Assembly: GCA_900116485.1 (NCBI GenBank)
Contig: FPAX01000002.1
Location: forward strand, 204,025-268,024
Direction: 5' to 3'
DNA length: 64,000 nt
DNA from: Selenomonas sp. GACV-9
GTDB lineage: Bacteria > Bacillota > Negativicutes > Selenomonadales > Selenomonadaceae
Positions 1-8,925 of this stretch are shown piece after piece. How positions within the stretch are numbered: the first letter of the stretch is position 1; every line of letters begins with the position of its first letter. A model generated the notes under the pieces. It made no database searches, was not told where the DNA came from, and saw only the letters and a program-made list of their open reading frames with translations. Position numbers and translations under genes: made by a program.

Positions 1-10
1 TTTTCCTGCT

Positions 11-46
11 AAAAAAAGCTGTCAGCACAGCTTTTGTGCTGACAGC
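11..46 (-). terminator. Intrinsic terminator of the pel operon
   Basis: A perfect 12-bp stem (18-29 with 35-46) is followed on the minus strand by seven U residues (17-11). It begins just after the stop codon of the hydrolase gene and should end the pel transcript. Confidence 0.93.
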
Positions 47-47
47 A

Positions 48-1034
48 TCAACGCCTATCACGAAAGTACTGATATACATCGATAACATCGAGGAACGCTC
101 CATCGAAACCAGCCTGCATGATGGTATCCAGATATGCAGACGGACTGCCATAGAGGATGGCCTGCCACTCCGGCCGCCAGTATTTGACACGATGGCTGCC
201 CCAGTCTTCGTTCTCCTCAGCCATCCAGTCCGGACGCTTTGCCTGCCATTCCGGCCGCCAATACGCGCGATACGTCTCGGCCTCGCCAACGCTCATATAA
301 GCATAGACAAGCCGGCGTCCGCCCTGCGGCTTATGCTGGAGCCGCTGCACCTCTGCCGCCGTCAAGGGACGGTCCTCGCAGTACAAGTCGAGGATCAACA
401 GATCATACGGTGACTGCTCAAGCTTGGCAAAATACGTTTCGCGCGCATATTGGCCAGGATTCAGCAGCACCAGGAAATTGCGGACATCACGAAGTGCCCG
501 GACGTCGCGGTCATTGACTCCTGCTGGCGGTTCCTGCGGGATATAGTCAAGCTTGCGATGCGTTGACGCCCAGCTGATATAGCCACACTGGCTGTTTTTT
601 TGCTGTGCTGCGGCCTGCTGCTCCGCATCCAATACATAATCGATGTTGAAAACCGGCAATCCTGCCTGCAGCGGAACCTGCAAGGCCAGTTTATAGTAAT
701 CGCTGGTTTCCTTTTTTGTCGCTTCGCCATCCTTCAGGTCACTGCCATAGAACACCGACTCCACGAGCTGCCCATCAAGAATCTGCAGCATCTTGCTGGC
801 ATTCTGGGGCGTATTGCCATCATGGGGCAAATACAGCGCCGCACCGCCATTAGCCAGCAGGCCAAAGCCAGGACGCCTTGCCTGCACATAGTCATGCAGG
901 CTTCCCAGCAAGTCAACCATCGCAGTATCATAGGCCACAGGTTCAGCCGCCACCCCCAGGGCCGGAAATGACGTAAGCAGACCGACGCCTATGGCCAGTC
1001 TGCGCAATAACAAGCCTATCTTTCCATCCATCAT
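48..1034 (-). CDS. Secreted GH114/TM1410-type hydrolase, PelA hydrolase-like
   Basis: This 328-residue protein resembles the endo-alpha-1,4-polygalactosaminidase / TM1410 glycosidase group, the fold used by the hydrolase half of Pseudomonas PelA. Residues 1-30 form a signal peptide with a short basic start and a hydrophobic core ending near VAA, so it should act outside the cytoplasm. Seen motifs are LVYAYMSVGEAE (presumed catalytic Glu) and the C-terminal GAFLDVIDVY strand typical of this barrel. It is the last gene of the pel operon, 15 bp after the barrel gene, with AGGAG before ATG. The likely role is trimming or releasing galactosaminogalactan-like polymer. In Pseudomonas this activity is fused to the deacetylase; here the deacetylase is a separate gene (6210-8033). 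Substrate is inferred from context only. Confidence 0.82.
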   Translation of the reverse strand: MMDGKIGLLLRRLAIGVGLLTSFPALGVAAEPVAYDTAMVDLLGSLHDYVQARRPGFGLLANGGAALYLPHDGNTPQNASKMLQILDGQLVESVFYGSDLKDGEATKKETSDYYKLALQVPLQAGLPVFNIDYVLDAEQQAAAQQKNSQCGYISWASTHRKLDYIPQEPPAGVNDRDVRALRDVRNFLVLLNPGQYARETYFAKLEQSPYDLLILDLYCEDRPLTAAEVQRLQHKPQGGRRLVYAYMSVGEAETYRAYWRPEWQAKRPDWMAEENEDWGSHRVKYWRPEWQAILYGSPSAYLDTIMQAGFDGAFLDVIDVYQYFRDRR

Positions 1035-1049
1035 TGTTTTCTCCTGTCA

Positions 1050-3305
1050 TCAGAATGTGTGATTATACATCAAGCTCATCTTCCAACCATGATAGGAATC
1101 TGTATCACTGCCATTTATCGTGTAGTTTTCCACCTTGGCTGACAGCGCATCCCTGGCCCCGCAGCGGTAATCATACCCTAGCATCACCGACTTTATCCGG
1201 CGGCCGTTTTCGCTCTTCCCCGTCAGCCAGTTATAGCTATCGCCATTCGTCTCGCCATAGCCGAGCAGGATATAGGCAGCCTGATTCTTGTCAAAACGAT
1301 AGCGCCAGCCCAGGCCGCCGTAATAGCGGCGCACGCTGCTGGCCGTAGTTCCCTCCTGATAATTGCTGATCAGGTAATATTGCCACGAATTCCTCGCATC
1401 AAGCTCCTGGTTGCCATAGATGCGCAAGATCCAGTCATCACCATCATCATTGCGGCCAGATAATGCGACATTTGAATCATCAAGGACATGTTCTACTCCA
1501 CCTTCCCAATACGAATACAGATGATTGCGATAATAGGAATGGCTGGCATTGATATGCGTGAACTGGACCGAGAGCTGCTCCTTTTCGCCAATATGGCGAT
1601 ACTCCAAATCCTGCCGGAATTGATTGCTCGGGTCGATGCTATCCTTCAGTTCAACATCCTGCACCTTTTCCAATCTGATATCTTTTGCCTTTGCATAAGC
1701 AGTAACGGCCGCCCAGCCGCCCAAGGACTCAATATCTGCTGCCGTCACAGTGTCAGACGCACTGCTATGATATGTATAGTCCCCTCGGATGATATAGCTC
1801 AGCCGCCCGGTCAGGCTGTCACGCTCGGTGATATGCTGAGTCACCTCTATGCCTGGCGTCACCTGCCAGCCTTCGCTGAAGGAATTGAACCGCGCGAGCC
1901 CCTCAGCCGTCATCGCATGCTGATGGGCATCCTCGATGCCTGTCGGCACATTGATATTGAGCAGATAATGCACATCATACTGCTTATGGTTGTTCTTCCA
2001 GGCAATGCCCAGCGTGGTATCGGTCCAGCCTCTGACATGACCTCGCCATAGTCCCGTATCCGAATCGATCCAGCCCGTGGACAATGAATAATCCCACTGC
2101 TTTTCTGCCGTATAGAACTCAAGCGGCTGATAGAGCTGATAGCCACGCTGCCTGGCCCCGCGCCACGTATAGTATTCAAAGCCAAGGCTTGCGCCCATCC
2201 CTTCGCCGAAATGCTCCAATGCATAGTCAGCCTGCTGTTTCCATACCTGCGTTGCCTGCAGACTCTTATCCGCTTCCAACACATAGGCAGCCGCCTCTTG
2301 ATTCCACTTGACGCTATCCGCCAGATCCTGCTGCCGCTCCTGGATATCGGTCTGTGCCTCGCCCTGCTGCTCGGTAAGATCTACCACCAGCTGGCGTGCA
2401 TCGCGCTCAGCATCTTCTGCGGCCTCGCGCGCAGCCACCAGCGCATCGAGCTGGTCATTCAGCGCATCCAGCGCGGCTTCGCTTTCATCAATAGCCGTAT
2501 CGAGTTCCTGCAGCCGTGCCGCAAGTGGCCCGATTTCCCCACTGCGGTCAGATGCCATCCCCTGCGACTGCCGTGCCGCATTGACCATCGCCATGACATC
2601 ATAGAGACGGTTCTGTTCATAATTGACGCTTTGCCAGGCCTGTTCAATGATGGTTTCAAGACTTTCCTGCTGGCGCGCATACTCCTCCATCTGCGCCACA
2701 GCGGCGTCGTAATTTCCCTGGACCGTATTCCTATCCGCTGCCAGTTCGTTCACGATTTCCTGCTGGGCCGATATGTTGGGCAGGAAATCTGCTACAGCCT
2801 GCTGGGCGGCAATCGCCGCTTGCGTGCGCGCCGCACTTTCTGTACGGGCCTTGGCCAGTTCCTCGGTTACACGCTGCAAGCGCCTTTTGGCCTCCTCCAG
2901 ATTCTGCTGGGCGGAGCTCAGCGCCTGTGCGGCATCACGCTGAGACTGGCGGGCCTGCTGCAGATTGGCCTCAGCCTGCACCAAAGCGTCAGCGGCCTCG
3001 CGGACATTGCGCTTAGCTGCAGCAAGATCACGGATGCGGTCCCGGGAATCACGCAGCGACTGCATGGCTGCTGGAACTTCCAGGAAGGTTTGGATCGATG
3101 CTGCCTCCGTCGCTGCTGCCGGCATCATGCCCAGCGTCCCTAAGGCGCCTGCCGCAGCCCGCTGACGCCAAAGCTCCTGCTGCTGCCTGTGACGTCGCCG
3201 GCTGCGCGTCATGCGCATCGCCATACTTTCCCGCTGGCGACTTGCCGCCAACAGTGCATCTTTATAGGGCTGCAAGCGCCGACGCCCCTTGCGGCTAAGT
3301 CTCAT
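1050..3305 (-). CDS. Coiled-coil plus C-terminal beta-barrel protein of the pel operon, candidate Pel outer-membrane exporter
   Basis: This 751-residue protein has no family I can name. Residues 1-45 are very basic, followed by a short Ala/Gly/Leu stretch ending near PAAATEA, which looks like an extended signal peptide. Residues about 75-355 are rich in Ala, Gln, Glu, Asp and Arg in heptad-like order, a long coiled coil. From about 375 to the end come alternating polar and aromatic strands with many Tyr and Trp, ending in SLMYNHTF; a C-terminal aromatic after such strands is the mark of an outer-membrane beta-barrel. Its ATG overlaps the pelG stop (ATGA), so the two are translationally coupled. 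In Pseudomonas the export pore is PelB (TPR plus barrel) with lipoprotein PelC; this gene holds that place but uses a coiled coil instead of TPRs. The exporter role is inferred. Confidence 0.75.
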   Translation of the reverse strand: MRLSRKGRRRLQPYKDALLAASRQRESMAMRMTRSRRRHRQQQELWRQRAAAGALGTLGMMPAAATEAASIQTFLEVPAAMQSLRDSRDRIRDLAAAKRNVREAADALVQAEANLQQARQSQRDAAQALSSAQQNLEEAKRRLQRVTEELAKARTESAARTQAAIAAQQAVADFLPNISAQQEIVNELAADRNTVQGNYDAAVAQMEEYARQQESLETIIEQAWQSVNYEQNRLYDVMAMVNAARQSQGMASDRSGEIGPLAARLQELDTAIDESEAALDALNDQLDALVAAREAAEDAERDARQLVVDLTEQQGEAQTDIQERQQDLADSVKWNQEAAAYVLEADKSLQATQVWKQQADYALEHFGEGMGASLGFEYYTWRGARQRGYQLYQPLEFYTAEKQWDYSLSTGWIDSDTGLWRGHVRGWTDTTLGIAWKNNHKQYDVHYLLNINVPTGIEDAHQHAMTAEGLARFNSFSEGWQVTPGIEVTQHITERDSLTGRLSYIIRGDYTYHSSASDTVTAADIESLGGWAAVTAYAKAKDIRLEKVQDVELKDSIDPSNQFRQDLEYRHIGEKEQLSVQFTHINASHSYYRNHLYSYWEGGVEHVLDDSNVALSGRNDDGDDWILRIYGNQELDARNSWQYYLISNYQEGTTASSVRRYYGGLGWRYRFDKNQAAYILLGYGETNGDSYNWLTGKSENGRRIKSVMLGYDYRCGARDALSAKVENYTINGSDTDSYHGWKMSLMYNHTF

Positions 3306-4783
3306 TCCTTTTCCCTCCTTGCCATTTCTAGATCGACATAACGGTCACCATAAAGATACAGCGTAAGCCGGGTAAGCAATCCCCGCGGTGGATGATAAAA
3401 GACCGGCTGTGAACAGAACACCAAATAATTGATTCGGTTCGCAAAATGATTGAGCCGCCAGGCACCGACCACAAAACTCAGCGCCGCAGCGAGGAAAAAC
3501 GTAAAGCCGTAGCTCTGCTCGCCCCACCAATAAAGGCCACCTAATCCCAGCAGGAAATTGCTGGCCAGGAAAAACAGCGACACCATCAATACATCTTTCT
3601 GATAGTCAAAGTAAATCAGCAAGATGTAGATGAGCTGCAGCAGCCCCGTAAAGAAGGCCGCAAACAGCAGGATATTGAACATATGGATCTGGCTATGGGT
3701 AATGCCTGCATGGGCGAGGATATAGCCCCCCAACGCTAGGAATATCATCGAAAAAACCAGCTGCAGTTCAATCACATGGCGAAGTTCAAACCAGAGCACA
3801 TGCAGCAAATCCTTGCGGGCGTCCTCAATCTGCCGGAAATTCCCCTTGCGCGTGATATACGAAAAATAGACAGCATACCGCTTGTAGAAATTCGTCTCCA
3901 CCGATACGACAAATACCATCATGAGCGGCAGGATTGACAGCAGCGCATAAAAGGTAACGACATCGTAAACCGGCGAATAGAGGAACGTGCCTGCCGCCTC
4001 TACGCCCCAAGGGCCGAACCAGATGATGATATTGGGCAGGAACAAGCCCAACACGTAACTGATGGAAATCAAGAACAGCCGCCAATGACGCTCAAAATAA
4101 GGCAGGAAGGCAAAGTTCATGCCATTTTCCGGCACACCAAAGCAGGCGGCAATATTCACTAAGAACAACAGTACAATGATGCCCATGCCAATATCTGCGG
4201 CCAGCAAAGCCGCCTGCTCAGCTGGCAGGACATCCGTCCCCAGCAGCAGTGCCGCCAGTCCGATGCTCACCAATACACCGCAGAAATAACTTCCCAGCAG
4301 TCGCTTGTACTTCTTGATTGCCGACAGATAGACGCTCTCCACCCAGACCAGCAGCAATTGCGCAAAGAACAGATAGGCCAGCCATTTGGTCAGCAGATCC
4401 AGCGGCTTGTGCCAAAAGAAAGCTGCCGCCGCCAGCGCTCCCAGCGCAGATACTATTGCTCCCATCCCCAAGAGCGATGCCGTGATATCCTGATAACGTG
4501 CCGACGAAAGGGAATCTGCCAGATAACGCGTCAGCACCATGGTAAAGCCACTGGAAAGGATCTGGGAAAAGACAAAGGCATAGACCACCGCCGCTACAAA
4601 GATCTGGGAAGCTCCTTCTGGCACAGCAAACAGATGGAACAACAGCTGTATGGCCAGGACCATGCTGGTCAGCAAAGCAAACGGGCCAGCCGTGATAATG
4701 GCAGAATAGGAATACGCCCGGATATGCCCGGCGGCTGTACGCGCCGAAAACAGTTTCTTCAGTTCAAAACCAACGCCTGCCAT
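3302..4783 (-). CDS. pelG: PelG, polytopic membrane protein of Pel polysaccharide export
   Basis: The product (493 residues) is a PelG-family inner-membrane protein of about 12 hydrophobic segments, related to MATE/Wzx-type flippases. The start MAGVGFELKKLF and the following TAGPF segment are typical of the family. It should form the membrane channel that moves the nascent polymer across the cytoplasmic membrane together with PelD, PelE and PelF. Its ATG overlaps the pelF stop in TGATG, and its own stop overlaps the next start in ATGA, so it is tightly coupled on both sides. Length matches the family (about 450-500 residues). Confidence 0.93.
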   Translation of the reverse strand: MAGVGFELKKLFSARTAAGHIRAYSYSAIITAGPFALLTSMVLAIQLLFHLFAVPEGASQIFVAAVVYAFVFSQILSSGFTMVLTRYLADSLSSARYQDITASLLGMGAIVSALGALAAAAFFWHKPLDLLTKWLAYLFFAQLLLVWVESVYLSAIKKYKRLLGSYFCGVLVSIGLAALLLGTDVLPAEQAALLAADIGMGIIVLLFLVNIAACFGVPENGMNFAFLPYFERHWRLFLISISYVLGLFLPNIIIWFGPWGVEAAGTFLYSPVYDVVTFYALLSILPLMMVFVVSVETNFYKRYAVYFSYITRKGNFRQIEDARKDLLHVLWFELRHVIELQLVFSMIFLALGGYILAHAGITHSQIHMFNILLFAAFFTGLLQLIYILLIYFDYQKDVLMVSLFFLASNFLLGLGGLYWWGEQSYGFTFFLAAALSFVVGAWRLNHFANRINYLVFCSQPVFYHPPRGLLTRLTLYLYGDRYVDLEMARREKE

Positions 4784-6210
4784 CAGCGCTTGACCTCCTT
4801 CTCCTGTGCATAGATCCTGCGATACGCAGCAATGAAATGTTCATAGGTATACCCGCGTTTTACGCGCTCGTAGCCAATATTGCCCATACGGCGGCGCAGT
4901 TCAAAATCCCTGCCGAGCCGGACAATCTCCTTGGCCATAGCCTCAAAATCCATCGGCGCGACAATGGAACCCGCCGCACCCAAATCGTCGTTGCTGTCGC
5001 CATAGATGAGCTCGCGGCAGCAGCCCACATCCGTCGTCACAAATGGCCGATGCGCCGACTGCCCCTCCAGGACAGCCAGTGGCTGCCCTTCGCTGATGCT
5101 TGACAGCACCATGAGATCCATCTGGGGCAGATATTCGACGATATTGACCGAACCTGTAAACGTCACATCTTCGATGCGCAGCATCTCCACGGTCTGCCGG
5201 CATAACGCATAATATTCGGGGTCCTCCTCATAGCCGCCCATAATGACGAGTTTAGCCGCCGGGATATCCTGCTTGACGAGGAAAAACGCGCGCAACAGCG
5301 TGACGATATCCTTGATTGGAACCACGCGGACAACGGCCCCAATCGTCAACGGGCCATCATGGGGCTGCAGCGCAGGAATGGCCGCAAAGCGCTCCATATG
5401 CACACCATTTGGCACGATGCCAATCTTATCGGGGTCACAGCCAAGATCCCGCTCAATCTCGGCGTTGTGCTCAAACAAGGTATAGACATGGTCAGCCACA
5501 CGGTAAGATAGCTTGGCCAGATTATAGAAATACTGAATCCATACGGATTTGAAGTCGCCCTTGGCCCAGTCGCTCTTGATGATCTCGACCTCGCGTTCAC
5601 GCGAATAGATGCCATGCTCGGTGATAAGGAACGGCTTATGATAGACATCAGCCGCCAGCGCCCCGATGACGCCGCAATAGCCGGTGGCCACGCTATGATA
5701 GACATCAGCCGCAGGCAGCTCCTGCTGCAGCAGGAAAAACAACGGCAGCAGCATCGAGCGCAACGTCCAAAAGAAATCCGTAAAGGGCAGATAGGGATAC
5801 TTTTCCTCATATACCCGCTGGATCACATCAAAGAAATCACTGCTCATGAATATATCGAGCGGACTTTGGAAACGGCCGCGGTCACGGAAAATAACGGCCA
5901 GTTCCTTGACATCAATCGCCTTCGTTCCCGTCACCAAGTCATAGAGCGTCTTGCGTTCCGCAGCCGTCAAGATATTTTCCCGCATGCCTTTGGACTTGAG
6001 GCTCAGGATATCATCGAGGAATTCTTCCTGGACACCAACCACATTATCTGGCAGTTTATACTTGAAGTTCCCACGCTCCTTGGCCTCTGCCCCAATGGAA
6101 TAGATGAAGAATTCATGCTCCGGCAGCCCTTGGATAAGCATCTGGCACCAGGAAGAGACTCCCCCCACCACATAGGGATAGGAGCCTTCTGTCAGCAGAC
6201 AGATACGCAT
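4783..6210 (-). CDS. pelF: PelF, GT4 glycosyltransferase of Pel synthesis
   Basis: A 475-residue cytosolic GT-B glycosyltransferase. It opens with the PelF hallmark MRICLLTEGSYPYVVGGVSS, and the C-terminal half carries VPNGVH and an SEGQPLAVLEG segment with the two Glu residues of retaining GT4 enzymes. In Pseudomonas PelF polymerises UDP-activated GalNAc. I place the start at 6210, where GGAGGAG lies five bases before ATG and the start overlaps the upstream stop (TGATG); an in-frame start 18 bp further upstream has no ribosome site. It sits between the deacetylase and PelG genes as in Gram-positive pel operons. Confidence 0.94.
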   Translation of the reverse strand: MRICLLTEGSYPYVVGGVSSWCQMLIQGLPEHEFFIYSIGAEAKERGNFKYKLPDNVVGVQEEFLDDILSLKSKGMRENILTAAERKTLYDLVTGTKAIDVKELAVIFRDRGRFQSPLDIFMSSDFFDVIQRVYEEKYPYLPFTDFFWTLRSMLLPLFFLLQQELPAADVYHSVATGYCGVIGALAADVYHKPFLITEHGIYSREREVEIIKSDWAKGDFKSVWIQYFYNLAKLSYRVADHVYTLFEHNAEIERDLGCDPDKIGIVPNGVHMERFAAIPALQPHDGPLTIGAVVRVVPIKDIVTLLRAFFLVKQDIPAAKLVIMGGYEEDPEYYALCRQTVEMLRIEDVTFTGSVNIVEYLPQMDLMVLSSISEGQPLAVLEGQSAHRPFVTTDVGCCRELIYGDSNDDLGAAGSIVAPMDFEAMAKEIVRLGRDFELRRRMGNIGYERVKRGYTYEHFIAAYRRIYAQEKEVKR

Positions 6211-8033
6211 CACTTCTCCTCCTTCCAAAATAACGCAGCCTCAGCCGCCTGGGTCTCAATCATATAACAATCCGCACCAATGCGCTCAAACCTTGCGCCA
6301 TCGGCATGGTCGATTTCCCTTTGGGTATGCAGAATGAACCGCAGCGGATAACGGAAGTTCCAGCAGTACAGTCTAAGCCTGTCTGCCTCACGCTGCACGC
6401 GGTAATCCATATCAAGATAATCCGCAAAGTAATCCGCACATTCTGAATCCGTTACCGGCCGCAGCCAGCCATAGCGCGTCTGGAACTCGGTCAGGAATGC
6501 CCGCAAGCTTTCTTCCATCGTCGCCCAGCTTATATCCTTGCTTTCCTCGTAAAACATCTCATCGGGATGAACGAAATGCGAAAAACAGCCAATATAATTC
6601 AGCACACTGACCTGTTCATAAATATTTTGAGCACTAGGCGCATAGCCAGCAGAAACGCGTGGTATCTCAAAAGTATCATCGTCATCATGACGTTCAAAAT
6701 CCGTGATATATGCCTTGTCAGCAGCCACGCCATCAAACAGCGACGAAAAGATGCGCACCTCAGGAAATACCTCCCGTATCGCGGCCCGGCCCTCAGGGCT
6801 CAGGATATCGGATGGCGGCACATACGCCTTGAATTCATAATCAGGATAGGCATCCTTTACATAGCGGCGCAATTCCTTCATCGAATCAACCATTGCCTGC
6901 TGATTGGGCCAGGGCTTATAATCAAGATTTCCCTGATTGTAGCCTTCTGGTGCCAGCGATTGATGATTGTATCCATGGAGCCCCAGCTCGCCGCCCATAC
7001 CCAATAGTTCGCGGCCATAGATGATGAAATCATTGCGGATACGGCTGCCTGCAGGTGGGGCAAAATCCCCCTCGACCTGATCGCCATAGGACTCGATGAT
7101 CAGTCCCGTATACTTGAGGTCGAAGTCCTTAGCCACCTGCCGCATATAGGGCCACCAGCGGTTGCGATAAAAATCAGCCGTTGTCATCTGCAGCTCATCA
7201 TAGATTTTCGGATCCTTCCCCTCCGGCACTGGCGAGGGGAAATCGTCAATGAAGAACAGTTTCGTGCCCAGGACAGGATAAACATCCTCTTCCCCGCAAT
7301 GGGCAATCATAGCTGTAAGCAGTCCCGCATTGGTCTTGTCATCGCGGACACTGCCGTTATAAACCAGATACTTTCCCTTGCCAGCCTCATGCTCCCACAA
7401 TAACGGCTGCCCATTTTCGGCGCTGATATGCAGTGTCGCATCAGGCTGCAGGCTGACCTCCGTACAAACCGTATCATAGACGGTGCCCTCGCCAAAGGAA
7501 ACGCCCTTGCCACCAAACAGGAAATCTGTCCAGATATGGATACCGCGCACCTGTGCCTCCTTACCGACCTGTGCAACGCCAAGATCACTAAGCAGGTCTT
7601 GCGGCAGACTGCCACCTGCCTCCAGGTGCATCAATACAGCCACAGTACCGCCTGCCCTGGCATACTCGCGAACCGCTGGCAAACAAGCCACCCGCTCAAG
7701 ACAGCCCGTTGCCAGCAGCACACCACGGTAATCGCTGGCCACCGCTGTATCAGCATCATAGATAGAGGCCGTTTCGCAGTCTTTCTTCTGCTGTGCCAAT
7801 ATCTTTGCCAGCCGGTGACGCGCAAAGACGCTGCCGACATCGCGCGGATCATAAAGCAGCAGATACTTGTCACGCGCCAGCTCCACATCCTCCCCCTGCA
7901 GTGCCGCCGCTGGCAGCTGTGTCAGGTTTCGCAGTGGCAATAGATGCAAGAAAGCATCCATTCGGCTGAGCTGAAAGAATATTCCCAGTGCCATGACCAA
8001 TATGAAAATCAGCGCAATTCCCCGCTTATCCAT
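6210..8033 (-). CDS. DUF2194 / PelA deacetylase-type protein
   Basis: This 607-residue protein has an N-terminal membrane anchor (about residues 5-23) and a large extracytoplasmic part of the DUF2194 type, the module called PelA-DA in Gram-positive pel clusters. Seen motifs are FFIDDFPSP (paired Asp, likely metal and catalytic base) and GLHGYNHQS with two His spaced as in carbohydrate esterase family 4. A glutamine-amidotransferase-like region occupies the first 250 residues. It should partly deacetylate the GalNAc polymer. The start overlaps the PelE stop (ATGGATAA) and its stop overlaps the pelF start. No hydrolase domain is fused to it; that activity appears to be the separate gene at 48-1034. 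Confidence 0.86.
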   Translation of the reverse strand: MDKRGIALIFILVMALGIFFQLSRMDAFLHLLPLRNLTQLPAAALQGEDVELARDKYLLLYDPRDVGSVFARHRLAKILAQQKKDCETASIYDADTAVASDYRGVLLATGCLERVACLPAVREYARAGGTVAVLMHLEAGGSLPQDLLSDLGVAQVGKEAQVRGIHIWTDFLFGGKGVSFGEGTVYDTVCTEVSLQPDATLHISAENGQPLLWEHEAGKGKYLVYNGSVRDDKTNAGLLTAMIAHCGEEDVYPVLGTKLFFIDDFPSPVPEGKDPKIYDELQMTTADFYRNRWWPYMRQVAKDFDLKYTGLIIESYGDQVEGDFAPPAGSRIRNDFIIYGRELLGMGGELGLHGYNHQSLAPEGYNQGNLDYKPWPNQQAMVDSMKELRRYVKDAYPDYEFKAYVPPSDILSPEGRAAIREVFPEVRIFSSLFDGVAADKAYITDFERHDDDDTFEIPRVSAGYAPSAQNIYEQVSVLNYIGCFSHFVHPDEMFYEESKDISWATMEESLRAFLTEFQTRYGWLRPVTDSECADYFADYLDMDYRVQREADRLRLYCWNFRYPLRFILHTQREIDHADGARFERIGADCYMIETQAAEAALFWKEEK

Positions 8034-8925
8034 TGCCCTGTATCTCCTTATCCCAAAAACGAATCACCTGCAAAGCCTTGGGAGACAGCTCAAGCGGCGA
8101 TGCCTTCAGCGCCGCAATCGCCTGCTGCATCTTCTCCCGCTCATGCTCCGCCTGGTATAGCTCGATATACATGAGGAACGATTCCTCCCTGGCCGGGAAA
8201 TGCAGCATCATCTGTTCACAAATATGTTCTGCCGTCCGGAAATTGCGGATATCTAAGAGCTGGCGGATCTCTTCAATATAATAATCAATCCGTTCGGGCA
8301 AAAGTGACACCAGATGGTCAAGCAAACCAATATAGTCTCCCTGTTTCTTGCGCCAGGTCACATGATCGATAAACTCCTTCTGCGCCAGATATTCCCGCAA
8401 GAGCTCCACGTACTCCACCAAGACAGCCGTATCCTCATTCTTCTCCCCTGAAAGCACCGCGCTTTCCTGTTCAAAGAGTCTTGTCTCCAAGTTCTCCATG
8501 CGCGTCGTCAGCATTGACACCGCATAATAAGCGATTTCACGATCCCGGTCATGCATAGCCATCTGCAGGATATTTTGATTATCCACCACCGACTGCTTGA
8601 TAGCCTCGGTGAAGAAATGACGTTTCTGCTGCACATCAGCCACCAAAAAGGCATCATTGAGTGGAATGATATCCCGGTCAAATTCCGTACCGCGAAAAAA
8701 AGCCTCACCGGTATCATCAGCCTCAGGAGTGCGTTCCCGATAGAGACGCCCGACATGGCAGCAGAGCTTGAACAAGAGCAGAATCAAGAGCCCGAAGAAG
8801 GGCACGCATAGCACCACTGCTGTTTCCGCCAGCGCCCAGAGTAAGGGATTGCCCTTCCAGTCCAGCAGGAAAAACATGGATGTCAGCAGCAAATGACAGC
8901 CTACAGCCAACATAAACATACTCAT
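8026..8925 (-). CDS. pelE: PelE-like membrane protein
   Basis: A 299-residue protein with two hydrophobic segments (about 3-20 and 28-55) and a long soluble helical part rich in charged residues, resembling PelE, which carries TPR-like repeats and binds PelD in the synthase complex. Family identity rests on position between PelD and the deacetylase and on the two-TM plus helical layout, because the sequence itself is weakly conserved. Start and stop overlap both neighbours (ATGA with pelD, TAA within the start region of the next gene). Confidence 0.78.
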   Translation of the reverse strand: MSMFMLAVGCHLLLTSMFFLLDWKGNPLLWALAETAVVLCVPFFGLLILLLFKLCCHVGRLYRERTPEADDTGEAFFRGTEFDRDIIPLNDAFLVADVQQKRHFFTEAIKQSVVDNQNILQMAMHDRDREIAYYAVSMLTTRMENLETRLFEQESAVLSGEKNEDTAVLVEYVELLREYLAQKEFIDHVTWRKKQGDYIGLLDHLVSLLPERIDYYIEEIRQLLDIRNFRTAEHICEQMMLHFPAREESFLMYIELYQAEHEREKMQQAIAALKASPLELSPKALQVIRFWDKEIQGNG

